The notes beneath the pieces are model-generated. The model was not told the origin of the DNA. It made no database searches and saw only the letters and a program-made list of their open reading frames with translations. Below are positions 17,311-25,379 of a stretch of 52,764 bases of DNA, piece by piece. The translations under genes were made by a program, and so were the position numbers. Origin of the DNA: Clostridiales bacterium (lineage in GTDB: Bacteria > Bacillota > Clostridia > Christensenellales > Pumilibacteraceae); assembly GCA_029066805.1 (NCBI GenBank), contig JAIEFT010000009.1, forward strand, positions 1 to 52,764, written 5' to 3'. How positions within the stretch are numbered: the first letter of the stretch is position 1; every line of letters begins with the position of its first letter.

Positions 17311-19170
17311 ATGGAAAACGTAAGGTACAATATTTCGCCGTGTTCGTCCGCCGAGGTTACGGAGTTTATCCGCAAGATAGACAACAATACCTTTGCGCCT
17401 AATGGCACGGTCAGCGCTACCGATCGATCGCACTACGACAGGTATTCTTATCTGGCGGGCGAAAATCGGATTGCGGTGGTTTATGATACTTCCGCATGTA
17501 TATTATCGATTACGGGCAGGAGTGATTTTGCGTCGGTTTTGCTTGACTTGTTTGCGCCGAACGGCAAAGCGGTCAAACAATCGACCGTTCCGGCACAAGG
17601 TAGTACGCCCAATCAGAAGCGTGAGCGCCAAGCGAGAGAGTTAAAGCAAACGCAGGACAGCAGTACGCGCGCCAAGCTGTTTGTTTCGCCTGACCGCATA
17701 CGCCGCAGAACAGAGTTCGCGCCTGTCCCGACAATATTCGTATCAAGTAAGGGCGCGGAAATTTCCACTGACGAGATTTATCCGCCGCAAACGATAAAAA
17801 AGAAGAACCGCGTTGCAGACGCGCATAGCGAACAATTGCAAAACGGCGATGTGATATATCCTCCGCAGATAATAAAAAAGCGCACGTTGCCGTCCTATGG
17901 GGAGACGCGGTTGGAAGTGAAATCTACGCCCACGGAGACTGCGCCTAGGCAAGTGGTGTTTAACCAGACACCGAGGACGTACGGATTTTCGCAAAGCTCC
18001 GCACGCGTCGAGAACAAATCCGACAACACGGAGCAAAGCGCACGTCCCGTTGGGATAGCGATATCGGTAAATCGCACCAACACCGGCACGCCACGCCGCG
18101 CGGTAATATCGTTTGGATCGGAAGACGAGAGCAAGGATAAGAGCGGCACGCTAAAGATAACGACGCGCCCGCAACCTCAGCCGCAGCAAGCCGAGGAAAA
18201 GACGGAAAAGCGCAAGCGTGGGAGGCCGCCCAAAAACAGCGTTCAGCCTGTGTCGGGACAGACCCAGCCTTCGACAGAAAAACGTAAGCGTGGAAGACCG
18301 CCCAAAAACGCAAAAAACGATATTACGGCGGACATCGTATCCACGCCAACGCCCGAATATAAAAACGGTTATTCGGTCAAGAACTTTCCGTTTGAGGCAC
18401 TTAATGAGGCGATTAAGCGGTTAAAGTCATACGGTAAGACGGCGGTTGCAGGCGAGACGGAATTTGCCGGCACGATACAGGAAGTGAAGAACTACACCGT
18501 ATCGGATGCCGAAGGGCAAAAAGTGCTGTTAAGGTACGCTACCAAGCGCATGACGCTGCAATTGCAGGGCAAGCGCAGCAACCTGTTCGGCGAGGTCATG
18601 TCGATGGTCAGTAGTTTCAGCGATTATTCTTCGGCGCTCGAAAACTATGTTGAGGAAACGGGCGGTGGAAAAAAAGTATCGGACGTACAGAACAAGCTGA
18701 AAAAGCGATTGCCGACGGCATACGAATATTTGTCCGAGCAGTCGCGTATAGATTTTTCTTACGGCATACACGATTTTTCGCAAACGTCATTGCACTTATC
18801 CGACTATTCGGTGCTATTAGTGCCGGCGTTTAGGGGACTGGAGCGGTTTGTGTTCGACCTTCAAATCGCCGAGGGTATCAAGGTAAAGATGATAGGTCAG
18901 GCGTTTGACAAGGACGACAGTGGCAAGTACATTCTAAAGAGCGGTTATACTCAGCGCATAGGCAGCGTTATCTACGCCGAAGTTTTGGTCGCGCTGTATT
19001 CGGAATACTTTGCTCAGCGTAACTTTTTTGCGCACTCGGACAACACGGACAGCAATTTGTCGCGATCGATCCCCGAACGAGCGACGGCTCAAAAGATTTT
19101 CGACCACCTCTTGGACGTGGTGGAATACAACGCGAAAAAACTCAAAGAAATCGGGTTTTCGGTTAAATAA
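17311..19170 (+). CDS. RnlA (RNase LS)-like HEPN ribonuclease toxin with AT-hook linker
   Basis: A 619-residue protein. The last 260 residues match the RnlA toxin pattern by eye: LQLQGKRSNLFGEV (cf. RnlA LQIQGRP), LLVPAFRGLERFVFD with Glu511, AFDKDDSGKYIL, and QRNFFAH giving the HEPN Arg570-x4-His575 pair. These align with catalytic Glu258, Arg318 and His323 of E. coli RnlA. Residues 1-90 resemble RnlA's N-terminal TBP-like domain. Unlike E. coli RnlA (357 residues), a basic, low-complexity linker of about 260 residues carries two AT-hooks (KRKRGRPPK near residues 300 and 325) and a duplicated IYPPQ-IKK motif near 156 and 183. RnlA degrades mRNA and blocks T4-like phages, held off by RnlB; no RnlB-like gene is adjacent. 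ATG 17311 follows CGGAGT. pyrG-like gene follows after 48 bases. Confidence 0.72.
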   Translation: MENVRYNISPCSSAEVTEFIRKIDNNTFAPNGTVSATDRSHYDRYSYLAGENRIAVVYDTSACILSITGRSDFASVLLDLFAPNGKAVKQSTVPAQGSTPNQKRERQARELKQTQDSSTRAKLFVSPDRIRRRTEFAPVPTIFVSSKGAEISTDEIYPPQTIKKKNRVADAHSEQLQNGDVIYPPQIIKKRTLPSYGETRLEVKSTPTETAPRQVVFNQTPRTYGFSQSSARVENKSDNTEQSARPVGIAISVNRTNTGTPRRAVISFGSEDESKDKSGTLKITTRPQPQPQQAEEKTEKRKRGRPPKNSVQPVSGQTQPSTEKRKRGRPPKNAKNDITADIVSTPTPEYKNGYSVKNFPFEALNEAIKRLKSYGKTAVAGETEFAGTIQEVKNYTVSDAEGQKVLLRYATKRMTLQLQGKRSNLFGEVMSMVSSFSDYSSALENYVEETGGGKKVSDVQNKLKKRLPTAYEYLSEQSRIDFSYGIHDFSQTSLHLSDYSVLLVPAFRGLERFVFDLQIAEGIKVKMIGQAFDKDDSGKYILKSGYTQRIGSVIYAEVLVALYSEYFAQRNFFAHSDNTDSNLSRSIPERATAQKIFDHLLDVVEYNAKKLKEIGFSVK

Positions 19171-19218
19171 TACAATCTCGTAAACATGCAGGAGGACAAG
19201 CGTTAAGCTTAACTATTT

Positions 19219-20793
19219 ATGTCAAAATACATTTTTGTTACCGGCGGTGTGGTGTCGGGCTTAGGCAAGGGAATAACTGCGGCAAGCATGGCAATGCTTA
19301 TCAAGTCACAGGGCTATTCGGTCGATATGATCAAGTTCGACCCGTACTTTAATGTGGATTCACTGTACTTGAGTCCGTATCAGCACGGCGAGGTTTTTGT
19401 CACCGACGACGGCGGTGAAGGCGATTTGGTGCTCGGGCATTACGAGCGGTTCTTGGATCAGAACCTGACCGAAAACAGCAATATTACCAGCGGCAAAATA
19501 TACTCCGCAGTCATTCGCAGAGAGCGCGACGGCGCGTACGACGGCGAGTCGGTGCAGGTCGTTCCGCACATAACCGACGAGATCAAGCGCACGCTGTACA
19601 CGCTTAACCGTCCCGAAACGGACGTTGTTGTGTGCGAGATAGGCGGCGTTGTCGGCGATATAGAAAACCACCCGTATCTTGAAGCCATCCGTCAGTGCCG
19701 CGGCGAGCTGGGCAAGGGCAACGCTGTGTACATTCACATTACATACGTGCCCATTATAGAAATGAGCGGCGAGCACAAAACCAAGCCGACGCAGAACTCT
19801 GTAAAGGAACTGCAAAACATAGGCATTCAGCCCGACATTATTGTGTGCCGCAGCGACGAGCCGCTTGACGACAGCGCCAAAAAGAAGATAGCGCAGTTCT
19901 GCAACGTCGATAAGAGCGGCATAATAGAAAGCGTTACCACCGATAATATATATCAAGTGCCGCTAAAGCTGCACGAGCAGGGCTTTGAGGGCGTTGCGCT
20001 CAGAAAGCTAAAAATGGAAGAACGCGAGCCCAAGCTCGAGGCTTGGACGGACATGTGTGACCGTGCGCGCGCTGTCAGCAAAAACGAAAACAGACTCAAG
20101 GTCGCGGTTGTCGGCAAGTACGTGGAAAAGGCGACTGCGTATCAGTCTATCACCGACGCGCTCACCACGGCGGGATTATTGAGAAACGAAGCGGTGGATA
20201 TATCGCTCGTTTACAGCGCGGACGTGCAGAACAATCCGAGCATTTTGGACGGCTACAACGGAATAGTAATAGCTCCGGGCTTTGGCGTGCGTGGGTTTGA
20301 CGGCAAAATAGCTGCGGCAAAGTACGCACGCGAAAAAGACATTCCGTGCCTTATGATAGGTCTTGGCGCACAGGCGGGAATAATCGAGTTTGCGCGTAAT
20401 GTGTGCAACATGACGGGCGCAGATTCGCAGGAGTTCACGCCGGACACGCCGTACAGCATTGTGGCAAGCGTAGAACCGCCCATGCTAAAAAAAGGCGCTT
20501 TCCCTACGATGATAACGCCGGGAACGGCGCTAAGCAAGATTTACGGCGCGCAGGTCGCGACCGAACGCCACCGCCACAGATTCGACATTTCGGGCACGTA
20601 TGAGCAGCTGTTTTTGAAGAACGGACTTGTATTCTCGGCGCACTCGCCGACGGGCGTTCCCGAAGCGTTTGAAATCCCCACAAACAAGTTCTATATCGGC
20701 ACGATCTTCCATCCCGAATACCGCTCTAGACTGCTCACCACGCACCCGCTGTTCGCCGAGTTCATCAAGGTAATCGGCAGACAAAACGGCTAA
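19219..20793 (+). CDS. pyrG: CTP synthase homologue with degenerate glutaminase site
   Basis: CTP synthase makes CTP from UTP, ATP and glutamine-derived ammonia. The 524-residue protein keeps the synthetase domain: VTGGVVSGLGKG (P-loop), FDPYFNVD, SPYQHGEVFVTDDG, LGHYERF, EIGGVVGDIE and HKTKPTQNSVKEL. In the C-terminal class I glutaminase domain the nucleophile elbow, normally GICLGMQ, reads MIGLGAQ, so the catalytic Cys is Gly381; the oxyanion loop PGGFG reads APGFG. His498 and Glu500 (FHPE) remain. It could use only free ammonia, or be a divergent paralogue with another role; several synthetase positions (DPGTM to DSLYL, GAETDLD to GGEGDLV) also differ. A GGAGG site lies 23 bases before ATG 19219 with an in-frame stop between, so initiation is unusual. 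It follows the RnlA-like gene by 48 bases. Confidence 0.85.
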   Translation: MSKYIFVTGGVVSGLGKGITAASMAMLIKSQGYSVDMIKFDPYFNVDSLYLSPYQHGEVFVTDDGGEGDLVLGHYERFLDQNLTENSNITSGKIYSAVIRRERDGAYDGESVQVVPHITDEIKRTLYTLNRPETDVVVCEIGGVVGDIENHPYLEAIRQCRGELGKGNAVYIHITYVPIIEMSGEHKTKPTQNSVKELQNIGIQPDIIVCRSDEPLDDSAKKKIAQFCNVDKSGIIESVTTDNIYQVPLKLHEQGFEGVALRKLKMEEREPKLEAWTDMCDRARAVSKNENRLKVAVVGKYVEKATAYQSITDALTTAGLLRNEAVDISLVYSADVQNNPSILDGYNGIVIAPGFGVRGFDGKIAAAKYAREKDIPCLMIGLGAQAGIIEFARNVCNMTGADSQEFTPDTPYSIVASVEPPMLKKGAFPTMITPGTALSKIYGAQVATERHRHRFDISGTYEQLFLKNGLVFSAHSPTGVPEAFEIPTNKFYIGTIFHPEYRSRLLTTHPLFAEFIKVIGRQNG

Positions 20794-20814
20794 TATTATA
20801 TAATAAAGAAAATA

Positions 20815-20852
20815 AAAACCGCACATTGTTTGTCTTGACATTGTGCGGTTTT
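20815..20852 (+). terminator. Intrinsic terminator after the pyrG-like gene
   Basis: Stem CCGCACA (20819-20825) / TGTGCGG (20842-20848), preceded by AAAA and followed by TTTT. The inner part can extend the stem imperfectly. Confidence 0.8.
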
Positions 20853-20866
20853 CATATCTAAAACGC

Positions 20867-20912
20867 TTGACATATTTAGTAAAAACATATATAATAAGTA
20901 TACTTACTAAAT
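20867..20912 (+). promoter_or_regulatory. Promoter and MarR-type operators of the SRPBCC-marR pair
   Basis: TTGACA (20867-20872) and TATAAT (20890-20895) are spaced by 17 bases. ATTTAGTAA (20874-20882) in the spacer and TTACTAAAT (20904-20912) near the transcript start are perfect inverted copies. A 12-bp palindrome TAAGTATACTTA (20895-20906) overlaps the -10 and start. This arrangement fits autorepression by the MarR-family product of the second gene. Confidence 0.7.
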
Positions 20913-20923
20913 GGAGGTATATT

Positions 20924-21325
20924 ATGTTCAATTATGAAAACTCTGTAACGGAAAAAACAACCGTGAATAAAATTTGGGATTTATATTCCGACGTAAGCAA
21001 GTGGAAATTGTGGGATAGGGGGATTAAATCGGTAGAATTATTCGGCTCGTTTGCCGTATCTGCAAACGGCGTCATGAATATGGCGGATGGCTCGGCATTG
21101 CCTTTTTGTATTACGGAGTGCACGCCGCAAAAGAGCTTTACTACACAATCTAAGCTTGGCAATATAACAGTCACATTCGGACATAAGATAGAAGAAAACG
21201 GAGATGCTGTAACGGTTACGCACACCGTCGCTATTGAGGGCGGTAACGAAATACAAATGGAGGGCATGGGTAAGAGCATTGTAGCAAACATTCCGGAATG
21301 TATGCAACGGCTTATGACCATATAA
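20924..21325 (+). CDS. SRPBCC (START/polyketide cyclase-like) family protein
   Basis: A 133-residue cytoplasmic protein with the helix-grip pattern of the SRPBCC superfamily: N-terminal ENSVTEKTTVNKIWDLYSDV, then WDRGIKSVELFG, and a final helix after HTVAIEGGNE. These proteins hold small hydrophobic ligands; no catalytic residues can be assigned. The start ATG 20924 has GGAGG eight bases upstream. It is cotranscribed with a MarR regulator starting four bases after its stop, a pairing that suggests ligand- or stress-induced expression. The ligand is unknown. Confidence 0.75.
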   Translation: MFNYENSVTEKTTVNKIWDLYSDVSKWKLWDRGIKSVELFGSFAVSANGVMNMADGSALPFCITECTPQKSFTTQSKLGNITVTFGHKIEENGDAVTVTHTVAIEGGNEIQMEGMGKSIVANIPECMQRLMTI

Positions 21326-21329
21326 GAGT

Positions 21330-21767
21330 ATGCGATTTTCCGAAGTAAAGAATCATAAAGAAAGCATGGGCTTGCTGTTTTGGCAAGCGTCTATGCTGTG
21401 GCAGAGAAAAATCAAAAAAGCTTTGCACGAGTATGACCTAACACATACTCAGTTTGTTATACTTGCCGTTATGGAAGAATTATCCGAACAGGGCGAACCT
21501 GTTACTCAAAAGAATATATCGGATTTTTCTATGATAGACGTTATGACGGTTTCCTCGGCTATCAGGCTGCTTGAGAAAAAAGGTTTAGTATCCCGCGTTC
21601 AGCACGAAAGCGACACGCGCGCAAACTCTGTCAGTAATACCGAACAGGGTAGAAAGCTTTTATGTCAAGCAACGCAAGCGGTTGACGCAGTAGATAAGGA
21701 GTTTTTCTTTGAAGAAAGCGACAAAAACATCGCATTGCATTCAATGTTGACTGAATTATTAAAATAG
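21330..21767 (+). CDS. MarR-family transcriptional regulator
   Basis: A 145-residue winged-helix repressor. The DNA-binding part is seen as LTHTQFVILAVMEELSE, then TQKNISDFSMIDVMTVSSAIRLLEKKGLVSRVQHESDTRANSVSNTEQGRKLL, with the wing residues DTRANSV in place of the usual DxRxxxV/L. It starts at ATG 21330, four bases after the SRPBCC stop. Palindromes overlapping the operon promoter are likely its binding sites. The inducer cannot be inferred. A bidirectional terminator follows. Confidence 0.9.
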   Translation: MRFSEVKNHKESMGLLFWQASMLWQRKIKKALHEYDLTHTQFVILAVMEELSEQGEPVTQKNISDFSMIDVMTVSSAIRLLEKKGLVSRVQHESDTRANSVSNTEQGRKLLCQATQAVDAVDKEFFFEESDKNIALHSMLTELLK

Positions 21768-21783
21768 TAATACAGTTTTTTAA

Positions 21784-21819
21784 CAAAAGTCGCACAGTTG
21801 TTAGTCTGTGCGACTTTTG
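21784..21819. terminator. Bidirectional terminator between marR and the NUDIX gene
   Basis: A perfect 14-bp stem CAAAAGTCGCACAG (21784-21797) / CTGTGCGACTTTTG (21806-21819) with an 8-base loop. It carries T-runs on both strands and separates converging genes. Confidence 0.9.
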
Positions 21820-21830
21820 GCAAGTACAAT

Positions 21831-22265
21831 TTAAATAAATCCTCTGCGTTTTGCCTCATCCATCAGCTTAGGCTGAATATCGGGGTAAGTCCAACGCTCG
21901 GGAAGCCGATCGGTTATTATTATTTTTTCTATTTCGCTGTGCAATTCTTTTTCAAACTCGATTATGTCGGCAAAGTACAGCATTCCGAATGATTCTACCG
22001 TATTTTCGCCGTCGCTTTTAACAACCGAATACACGCAAATCGGTTTGATCGAAAACTCGGTAGCGCCGGTTTCCTCGTAAAGCTCGCGCCTTGCGGTTTG
22101 GTCTATGGTTTCGTTTTGCTCTCTGTGTCCGCCCGGCACTTCGTAAGTGTCGCGCTGCTTGTGCTTGCAAAACACCCACTTGCCGTCGGTCTTTGCAATG
22201 ATAACAGCAAACTTAAGTAGCTCGTCATTTGCGCTTTCGTAAAAATTAACTTTTGTATTTTGCAT
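21831..22265 (-). CDS. NUDIX hydrolase
   Basis: A 144-residue hydrolase of nucleoside-diphosphate-linked compounds. The Nudix box is complete between residues 45 and 67: G(HREQN)E...RELYEETGA, giving the Gx5Ex7REUxEExGU signature that binds the catalytic metal. The start ATG 22265 has AGAGGA upstream. It is the last gene of a minus-strand run after the ABC exporter (28 bases). Substrate not determinable; oxidised nucleotides are one common option. Confidence 0.92.
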   Translation of the reverse strand: MQNTKVNFYESANDELLKFAVIIAKTDGKWVFCKHKQRDTYEVPGGHREQNETIDQTARRELYEETGATEFSIKPICVYSVVKSDGENTVESFGMLYFADIIEFEKELHSEIEKIIITDRLPERWTYPDIQPKLMDEAKRRGFI

Positions 22266-22293
22266 TATAATATTTCCTCTTTGCGGTAGGTGA

Positions 22294-24039
22294 TTACAGG
22301 TTTTTAAACTGATAATCGTACAGTTCTTTATATATGCCGTTTTGGGCGATCAACTGTTCGTGATTGCCGCGCTCCTCTACGCCGTTGCTTGTGATTACTA
22401 TAATTTCGTCGGCGTTTTTGATAGTGGAAAGGCGGTGGGCGACTACAAGCGTTGTTCTGCCTCCTTGCAGCTCCTCAAGCGCCGACTGTATGAGCATTTC
22501 GGTCGCGTTGTCCAGTGCGGATGTCGCTTCGTCCAGTATCAGTATGGGCGGGTTTTTTAGGAATGCGCGAGCAATTGAAATACGCTGTTTTTGTCCGCCC
22601 GAAAGCTTTACGCCGCGTTCGCCGACCTCTGTGTCGTAGCCGTTGGGCATACTCATTATATAGTCGTGAATGTTGGCGCGCTTTGCCGCTTTGATAATCA
22701 TATCGTCAGTCGCGTCAAAGTCGCCGTAAGCGATATTCTCCTTGACTGTACCGTTGAACAGAAAAACGTCCTGCTGAACAATGCCGATATTTTTCCTTAA
22801 CGAAAACCTAGAAAGCTCGCGAATGTCGTAGCCGTCCACCGTTATCTTTCCGCTGTTGATCTCGTAAAAGCGGGGAATAAGGTGGCATAGAGTGGTCTTG
22901 CCGCCGCCTGACGGACCGACGAGTGCGACGGTTTTGCCGGCGGGAATCTTGAGCGAAAAATTGTCTATAACCTTTGGTGAGTCGTCGCTGTCGCTGTAAC
23001 TGAAGGTAACGCCGTCGAACTCGATATTTCCGATGAGCGAATCGGGACTGAGCGCGGTTTCGTTTTCTGCTTCGATCGGTTCGTCCATGATGTCGCAGAA
23101 CCGCTTAAAGCCCGTTGCGCCCTCTTGGATTTGATCGTAGATTGTGACAAGCGTGCGTATAGGCGTAATAAGCGTTGAAATATACAATACAAACGCGGTA
23201 AATTCGCCCACGCCGATTTTTCCGTAAAAAAAGAACAGTCCGCCTGCAAGCAGTACCGCAAAGTACAGAAAGTCCATAAAGAAAGTCATGGTTGAATGGA
23301 ACTTGCCGAGCAGCTTGAACTGCTTGTATTTGCTTTGTACGAATCGGTCGTTGCCGACGTCGAATTTTTGTAATTCGTGTTCGCCGGCTGTGTATGCACG
23401 TGATACGCGCATGCCCGATATTGCGCTTTCTATATCGGCGTTTACTTCGCCCTGCGCGACGCGCGTTTCGGCGTATACCTTTTTCATATGTTTGCGTATA
23501 AAAATTATGTATACCACAAAAAACGGTATAAACGCGAAAACTATCAGTGTGAGATATACGTTTATCGTGGCGAGCATGATGAACGCGCCGATAAGCGTAA
23601 TCAAGGATAAAAACACGTCCTCCGGACCGTGGTGGGCGAGCTCCGAAACCTGAAACAAATCATTTGTCATGCGGCTCATAATAACGCCCGTCTTGTTGTC
23701 GTCAAAATAGGCGAACGGAAGCTTTTGCAGATGAATAAACAGCTCGCGCCGCATATCCGATTGTATGCGCACGCCGACTATATGTCCCCAGCAGTGCAAA
23801 AAGTAGTTTAGCCCCGCCTTGATTATGTAAAACCCCAACAGAAACCCTGCCGCGCCGAGCATCATTGTAACAAGCTTATTTGGAACATAATTGTTTATTA
23901 TTTCCTTTGTAATATACGGGTACACGAGGTTAAATACCGATATGGTAAACGCGCATATCATGTCTATAATAAACAAAGTTTTGTGCGGTTTGTAGTACCC
24001 CGCAAACCGCACAAACATATTTTTCTTTTTATTTTTCAT
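22294..24039 (-). CDS. ABC exporter, fused membrane and ATPase domains
   Basis: A 581-residue half-transporter that works as a dimer. Residues 1-310 form the six-helix type I exporter domain (FIIDMICAFTISVFNLVYP, NDLFQVSELAHHGPEDVF). The ATPase domain contains Walker A GPSGGGKTTL, Q-loop VQQDVFLFNGTVKENIAYG, signature LSGGQKQR, Walker B ILILDEATSALD and H-loop VVAHRLSTIKNADEI. Closest in pattern to MsbA/BmrA-type lipid or multidrug exporters; the substrate is unknown. It starts 25 bases after purA on the minus strand with AAAAGG upstream, so it is probably in the purA transcript, with no clear functional link. Confidence 0.94.
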   Translation of the reverse strand: MKNKKKNMFVRFAGYYKPHKTLFIIDMICAFTISVFNLVYPYITKEIINNYVPNKLVTMMLGAAGFLLGFYIIKAGLNYFLHCWGHIVGVRIQSDMRRELFIHLQKLPFAYFDDNKTGVIMSRMTNDLFQVSELAHHGPEDVFLSLITLIGAFIMLATINVYLTLIVFAFIPFFVVYIIFIRKHMKKVYAETRVAQGEVNADIESAISGMRVSRAYTAGEHELQKFDVGNDRFVQSKYKQFKLLGKFHSTMTFFMDFLYFAVLLAGGLFFFYGKIGVGEFTAFVLYISTLITPIRTLVTIYDQIQEGATGFKRFCDIMDEPIEAENETALSPDSLIGNIEFDGVTFSYSDSDDSPKVIDNFSLKIPAGKTVALVGPSGGGKTTLCHLIPRFYEINSGKITVDGYDIRELSRFSLRKNIGIVQQDVFLFNGTVKENIAYGDFDATDDMIIKAAKRANIHDYIMSMPNGYDTEVGERGVKLSGGQKQRISIARAFLKNPPILILDEATSALDNATEMLIQSALEELQGGRTTLVVAHRLSTIKNADEIIVITSNGVEERGNHEQLIAQNGIYKELYDYQFKNL

Positions 24040-24064
24040 TTTGCCTTTTAAAATAGTTGTTGTG

Positions 24065-25336
24065 TTATCTGATAATATTTTGTTCTCTGTCCGGTCCGAC
24101 GCCTATCATGGTTACAGGGCAGTCCACTAATTTTTCTATCGCGAGAATATAGTTTTGCGCCGCCTTAGGGAGTTCTTCAAACTTGCGGCAAGCGGTTATG
24201 TCTTCCGTCCAGCCCTCGAATTCCTCATAAACCGGCGTGCACTTTTCGAGTATGCTGATATCGGCGGGGAAGTTTTCTACCCTTTTTCCGTCCAACTCGT
24301 ATCCGACCGCTACTTTGATTTTTTTAAGTCCGGTGAGCGGGTCGAGCTTGTTTATGGCAAGCGCCGTAAGTCCGTTTATGCGAACAGCGAGCCTAAGTAT
24401 GACTGCGTCCAGCCAGCCGCAACGCCGCGCTCTGCCGGTGGTAACGCCGTATTCGTGACCGACGTTCAAAAGGTGCTTGCCGACTTCGTCGTCGAGTTCG
24501 GTAGGGAAAGGACCTGCGCCCACGCGCGTAGTGTACGATTTGGCAATGCCTAGGCATTCCTTGATCGCTGTAGGACCGACGCCCGCGCCCGCGCAGAATC
24601 CGCCCGTTATGGGATGCGAGCTCGTGACAAACGGATACGTGCCGCTGTCAAGGTCGAGCAGTGTGCCTTGCGCGCCCTCGAATACCACGCGCTTATTCGC
24701 CTTGATCGCGTCATACAGCACCGCGCCCGTGTCGCAAGCGTACGGGGCAAGGCGTTTTGCATAGTCGCAGTATTCAGTGTAGATCTCGTCGAAGTTCAGC
24801 GGTTTGCCGCCGTACACTGCGGTGATTATTTTGTTTTTCAGCTCGAGGTTTTGTTTGAGCTTTTGCGCAAAGACATTCTCGTCCAGAAGGTCGATAAGTC
24901 GTATGCCTATGCGGTCGCATTTATCGGCGTAGCACGGACCTATGCCGCGCTTGGTCGTGCCGATTGCGTTTGCGCCCTTGGCTTTTTCTGCAAGCTCGTC
25001 AAATTCCTTATGATAGGGCAGAACGATATGCGCGCGGAGATCCATTATCAGATTGTCGAACTTAACGCCCAGCTTTGCCAGCTCGTCCATTTCCTCGAGC
25101 ACGACTTTGGGGTCGAGCACAACGCCGTTTCCGATGATGTTGACGGTTTTGGGGTAAAGTATGCCGCTCGGGATAAGGTGAAGCTTGTATGTGTTGTCGC
25201 CGCTCACAACGGTATGTCCGGCGTTGCTTCCGCCGGTTGCGCGTACAACATAGTCCGCAGTGCTTGCGAGTATGTCTATATACTTACCTTTGCCTTCGTC
25301 GCCCCACTGTGCGCCTATAAGTGCTATTGTGTTCAT
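24065..25336 (-). CDS. purA: Adenylosuccinate synthetase
   Basis: Converts IMP and aspartate with GTP to adenylosuccinate, the committed step to AMP. The 423-residue enzyme shows the GTP loop GAQWGDEGKGK at residues 8-18, the IMP-binding region RATGGSNAGHTVV, GTTKRGIGPCY, FEGAQGTLLDLDSGTYPFVTSS and a TTGRARRCGWLD motif, all diagnostic. ATG 25336 has GGAGG nine bases upstream. It lies 43 bases after the activase gene on the same strand and may be read from that promoter. Confidence 0.98.
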   Translation of the reverse strand: MNTIALIGAQWGDEGKGKYIDILASTADYVVRATGGSNAGHTVVSGDNTYKLHLIPSGILYPKTVNIIGNGVVLDPKVVLEEMDELAKLGVKFDNLIMDLRAHIVLPYHKEFDELAEKAKGANAIGTTKRGIGPCYADKCDRIGIRLIDLLDENVFAQKLKQNLELKNKIITAVYGGKPLNFDEIYTEYCDYAKRLAPYACDTGAVLYDAIKANKRVVFEGAQGTLLDLDSGTYPFVTSSHPITGGFCAGAGVGPTAIKECLGIAKSYTTRVGAGPFPTELDDEVGKHLLNVGHEYGVTTGRARRCGWLDAVILRLAVRINGLTALAINKLDPLTGLKKIKVAVGYELDGKRVENFPADISILEKCTPVYEEFEGWTEDITACRKFEELPKAAQNYILAIEKLVDCPVTMIGVGPDREQNIIR

Positions 25337-25379
25337 GTTTTGAACCTCCGAAATATTATTAGAGAAAATGATTATTTAT

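Noticed and set aside
19186-19206. A seven-codon mini-frame (MQEDKR) before the pyrG-like gene as a leader peptide
   Set aside because: It has no ribosome binding site of its own and no regulatory codons; likely chance.
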